From contig JAISKI010000023.1 in the NCBI GenBank assembly GCA_031261265.1, forward strand, positions 1 through 27,283: 27,283 nt of DNA. The letters run 5' to 3'. A program made the position numbers and the translations under genes. Below, piece after piece: positions 26,078 to 27,283 of the stretch (position 1 is its first letter; the number at the start of each line of letters is the position of its first letter). The DNA is from Candidatus Peribacteria bacterium. Its GTDB lineage: Bacteria; Patescibacteria; JAEDAM01; Absconditabacterales; Absconditicoccaceae. The notes beneath the pieces were generated by a model that was not told the origin of the DNA, did not search any database, and saw only the letters and a program-made list of their open reading frames with translations.

Positions 26078-27082
26078 TTAAACAATTTTTCTTATTTCTT
26101 CATTCTCTGCTGCTGGTTTGTTGGGATCTGTAGTGGAATAGAGATGAATCCCTTCTTGGGTGGGTATTTCTTTTTGAATAGTTCGTCCTAAACTTTCTAT
26201 CACTTGTTTCATATCTTCATCATATTTTTCTGGTAATTCTACCAATGCTGCGTGGTCTGCATTATCTAATGCGTGAATATAAGACTTGGTGTTGGTAGAA
26301 GTGGATTTTACTTTTTCTGCGGCCTTTTCTGGATTTTTGTAGAAACCATCGCTATTTGAATATATTGCAACTGTTGGAATATCTGATATCCCTTCAGGAG
26401 TTTGTTTTTGAGTACTAATTCTTTTTATTCTCTCTCCCATCCCTGGAGTAATCCCCAGTAATGCTGCATCTCTGTGATGTTTTATTGTTTTAGCATAGTC
26501 TGAGTCTGGATTCTCTTTTACTTTAGGAGCCGATCTTTGGTTGATAATGTTTTTGGAAAAGATTCTTTTGGTCCGTTTGTTTCTGTCTATTTTTCCTCCA
26601 AGGTCTATCAAAGTAGTAAAGAGATCTGTTTTTATGAGGGGAAGAAGTGGTTTTGTGAGCTTGTTTTGAAAAACCGCTAAATCGCTGGTGTCTGATACTC
26701 CATGTAAAGAAATATGTCCGACTACTTTTCTTTTTAGATCCTCTGGGAGATTGTCGATTAGATCTCTGGCGGTTAATTCTCAGAAAGAGAGCCCACAGAT
26801 GATGATCTCTTTTGTCTTCTTTTGTTTTCTGAGATAGTCGATAATTCGTTTATTCATACTCTCTACATCATAGGTCTTTTTTGGATAGTCCATATTGACG
26901 AATTTTGCACCGAAGTTTTTTGAAACAATCTCTGGTAGGTTTCCTCGGGCATGATAAGTACGATGCACTAAACTTCCAAAGCTTAGAAAAATTTTATCAG
27001 AATCTTTGGGTCAGATTTCTTGAATTTTCCCGATAGTTCCTTTTTCTGAGGGGCTTGCTTCTAATGAAAACTTTTCAACCAT
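26078..27082 (-). CDS. Alpha/beta hydrolase of unknown substrate, 334 aa
   Basis: The nucleophile elbow is GLSFG-E at about residues 99-104, with its last Gly encoded by UGA. It is preceded by a beta strand (EIIICGLSF) as in the alpha/beta-hydrolase fold. An early FLSFGSLVH could supply the oxyanion loop, and NADHAALVELP near residue 275 supplies a candidate catalytic His, with Asp from IYSNSDGF (about 235). The middle insertion (about 130-215) is basic and helical and may be a lid. There is no signal peptide, so the enzyme is cytoplasmic unless carried by another route. The second UGA is at EI-G-PKDS. Esterase or peptidase activity cannot be told apart by eye. Promoter at 27127-27154. Confidence 0.75.
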
Positions 27083-27107
27083 TATTATTTTATAGAATAA
27101 ATATACT

Positions 27108-27147
27108 ATCATTATATCCATTTATCATTATATCCATTTATCATTAT
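27108..27147. repeat. 16-bp tandem repeat, 2.5 copies, carrying a -10 box
   Basis: The unit ATCATTATATCCATTT occurs at 27108-27123 and 27124-27139, followed by a half copy to 27147. Each full unit contains TATAAT on the minus strand, so the hydrolase promoter has a duplicated -10 element. Confidence 0.85.
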
Positions 27148-27154
27148 TTGTCAA
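27111..27154 (-). promoter_or_regulatory. Promoter of the alpha/beta hydrolase gene with two -10 boxes
   Basis: On the minus strand TTGACA (27149-27154) and TATAAT (27127-27132) are 16 bases apart, an almost ideal promoter. A second TATAAT (27111-27116) lies one 16-bp repeat further downstream. Changes in repeat number would move the start site or leader length. Confidence 0.7.
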
Positions 27155-27202
27155 GTTTTAAAAGTGTAGAATCTAACCCAAAACCGCACAGAGAGAAAAA
27201 TT

Positions 27203-27231
27203 TGCAAAAAAGACATTGTTTAGATAGAATA
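27203..27231 (+). promoter_or_regulatory. Possible promoter facing off the right edge
   Basis: TTGCAA (27203-27208) and a TAGAAT about 17 bases downstream (near 27225-27230) point toward an ATG at 27265. The element lies inside the inverted repeat 27209-27272. Confidence 0.4.
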
Positions 27232-27272
27232 GTAGTGTTGATTTACCTTCTAACTTTACAAACAATGTCTTT
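27209..27272. repeat. 13-bp perfect inverted repeat at right edge
   Basis: AAAGACATTGTTT (27209-27221) and AAACAATGTCTTT (27260-27272) are exact inverted copies 38 bp apart. The right arm contains the ATG of a possible gene. It could be an operator pair, a translation-blocking mRNA hairpin, or the end of a mobile element. Confidence 0.7.
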
Positions 27273-27283
27273 AAAGCTATCAT
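27265..27283 (+). CDS. Possible 5' end of a gene cut by the window edge
   Basis: ATG at 27265 opens a frame reading M-S-L-K-L-S before the sequence ends. A promoter-like element lies about 35 bp upstream. Six codons are too few to identify anything. Confidence 0.3.

Overview
The window reads cleanly only if UGA is a sense codon. Under the standard code most genes appear broken; reading UGA as glycine (translation table 25) joins the pieces into full-length proteins that end only in UAA or UAG. I count about 60 in-frame UGA codons by hand. Several fall on glycines that define protein families: the FAD fingerprint of thioredoxin reductase, the GxSxG elbow of an alpha/beta hydrolase, two motifs of the CCA-adding enzyme, and the LFTH motif of a flavoprotein. 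UGG remains tryptophan. This code, the AT-rich DNA, the scarcity of Shine-Dalgarno sites and the many pilin-like small membrane proteins point to the Absconditabacteria (SR1) / Gracilibacteria (BD1-5, GN02) branch of the candidate phyla radiation, which live as host-dependent cells with small genomes.

Layout. 1-206 holds no gene, only a palindrome at the left edge. 207-2124 (minus): a BRO-family phage-type protein and thioredoxin reductase (trxB). 2187-4893 (plus): two membrane proteins built from VirB2/TrbC-like pilin modules, a CsoR-type copper sensor, and a ferritin-like/VIT1 metal transporter. 5014-7268 (minus): a helical-repeat envelope protein, a divergent 4'-phosphopantetheinyl transferase and a 69-residue protein with its own consensus promoter. 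7396-10866 (minus): a 1156-residue secreted adhesin. 10953-12755 (minus): CCA tRNA nucleotidyltransferase with a large insertion. 12853-14508 (minus): a zinc-ribbon protein, another pilin-like membrane protein, ribosomal proteins S16 and L33, and two tRNA genes that lack an encoded CCA. 14596-18191 (plus): three unrecognised proteins, one of 771 residues and one a probable lipoprotein. 18237-21230 (minus): an unknown 136-residue protein, an HI0933-like flavoprotein and a DedA-PAP2 fusion. 21474-25148 (minus): a secreted protein with a Bacteroidetes-like C-terminal sorting domain, then a PadR regulator and its membrane partner. 25319-27082 (minus): peroxiredoxin and an alpha/beta hydrolase. A promoter inside an inverted repeat faces off the right edge.

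Themes. Much of the window serves the cell surface: adhesin, sorted secreted protein, pilin-like proteins, lipoprotein, helical-repeat protein. Redox and metal defence is the second theme: trxB, AhpC-type peroxiredoxin, the flavoprotein, CsoR and the VIT transporter. Core translation genes (S16, L33, two tRNAs, CCA enzyme) sit in between. Many transcription units have near-consensus sigma-70 promoters (TTGACA/TATAAT, spacers of 16-17) and clear hairpin-plus-T terminators. Translation starts mostly lack a Shine-Dalgarno sequence. All functional calls come from reading motifs by eye; no database search was run.
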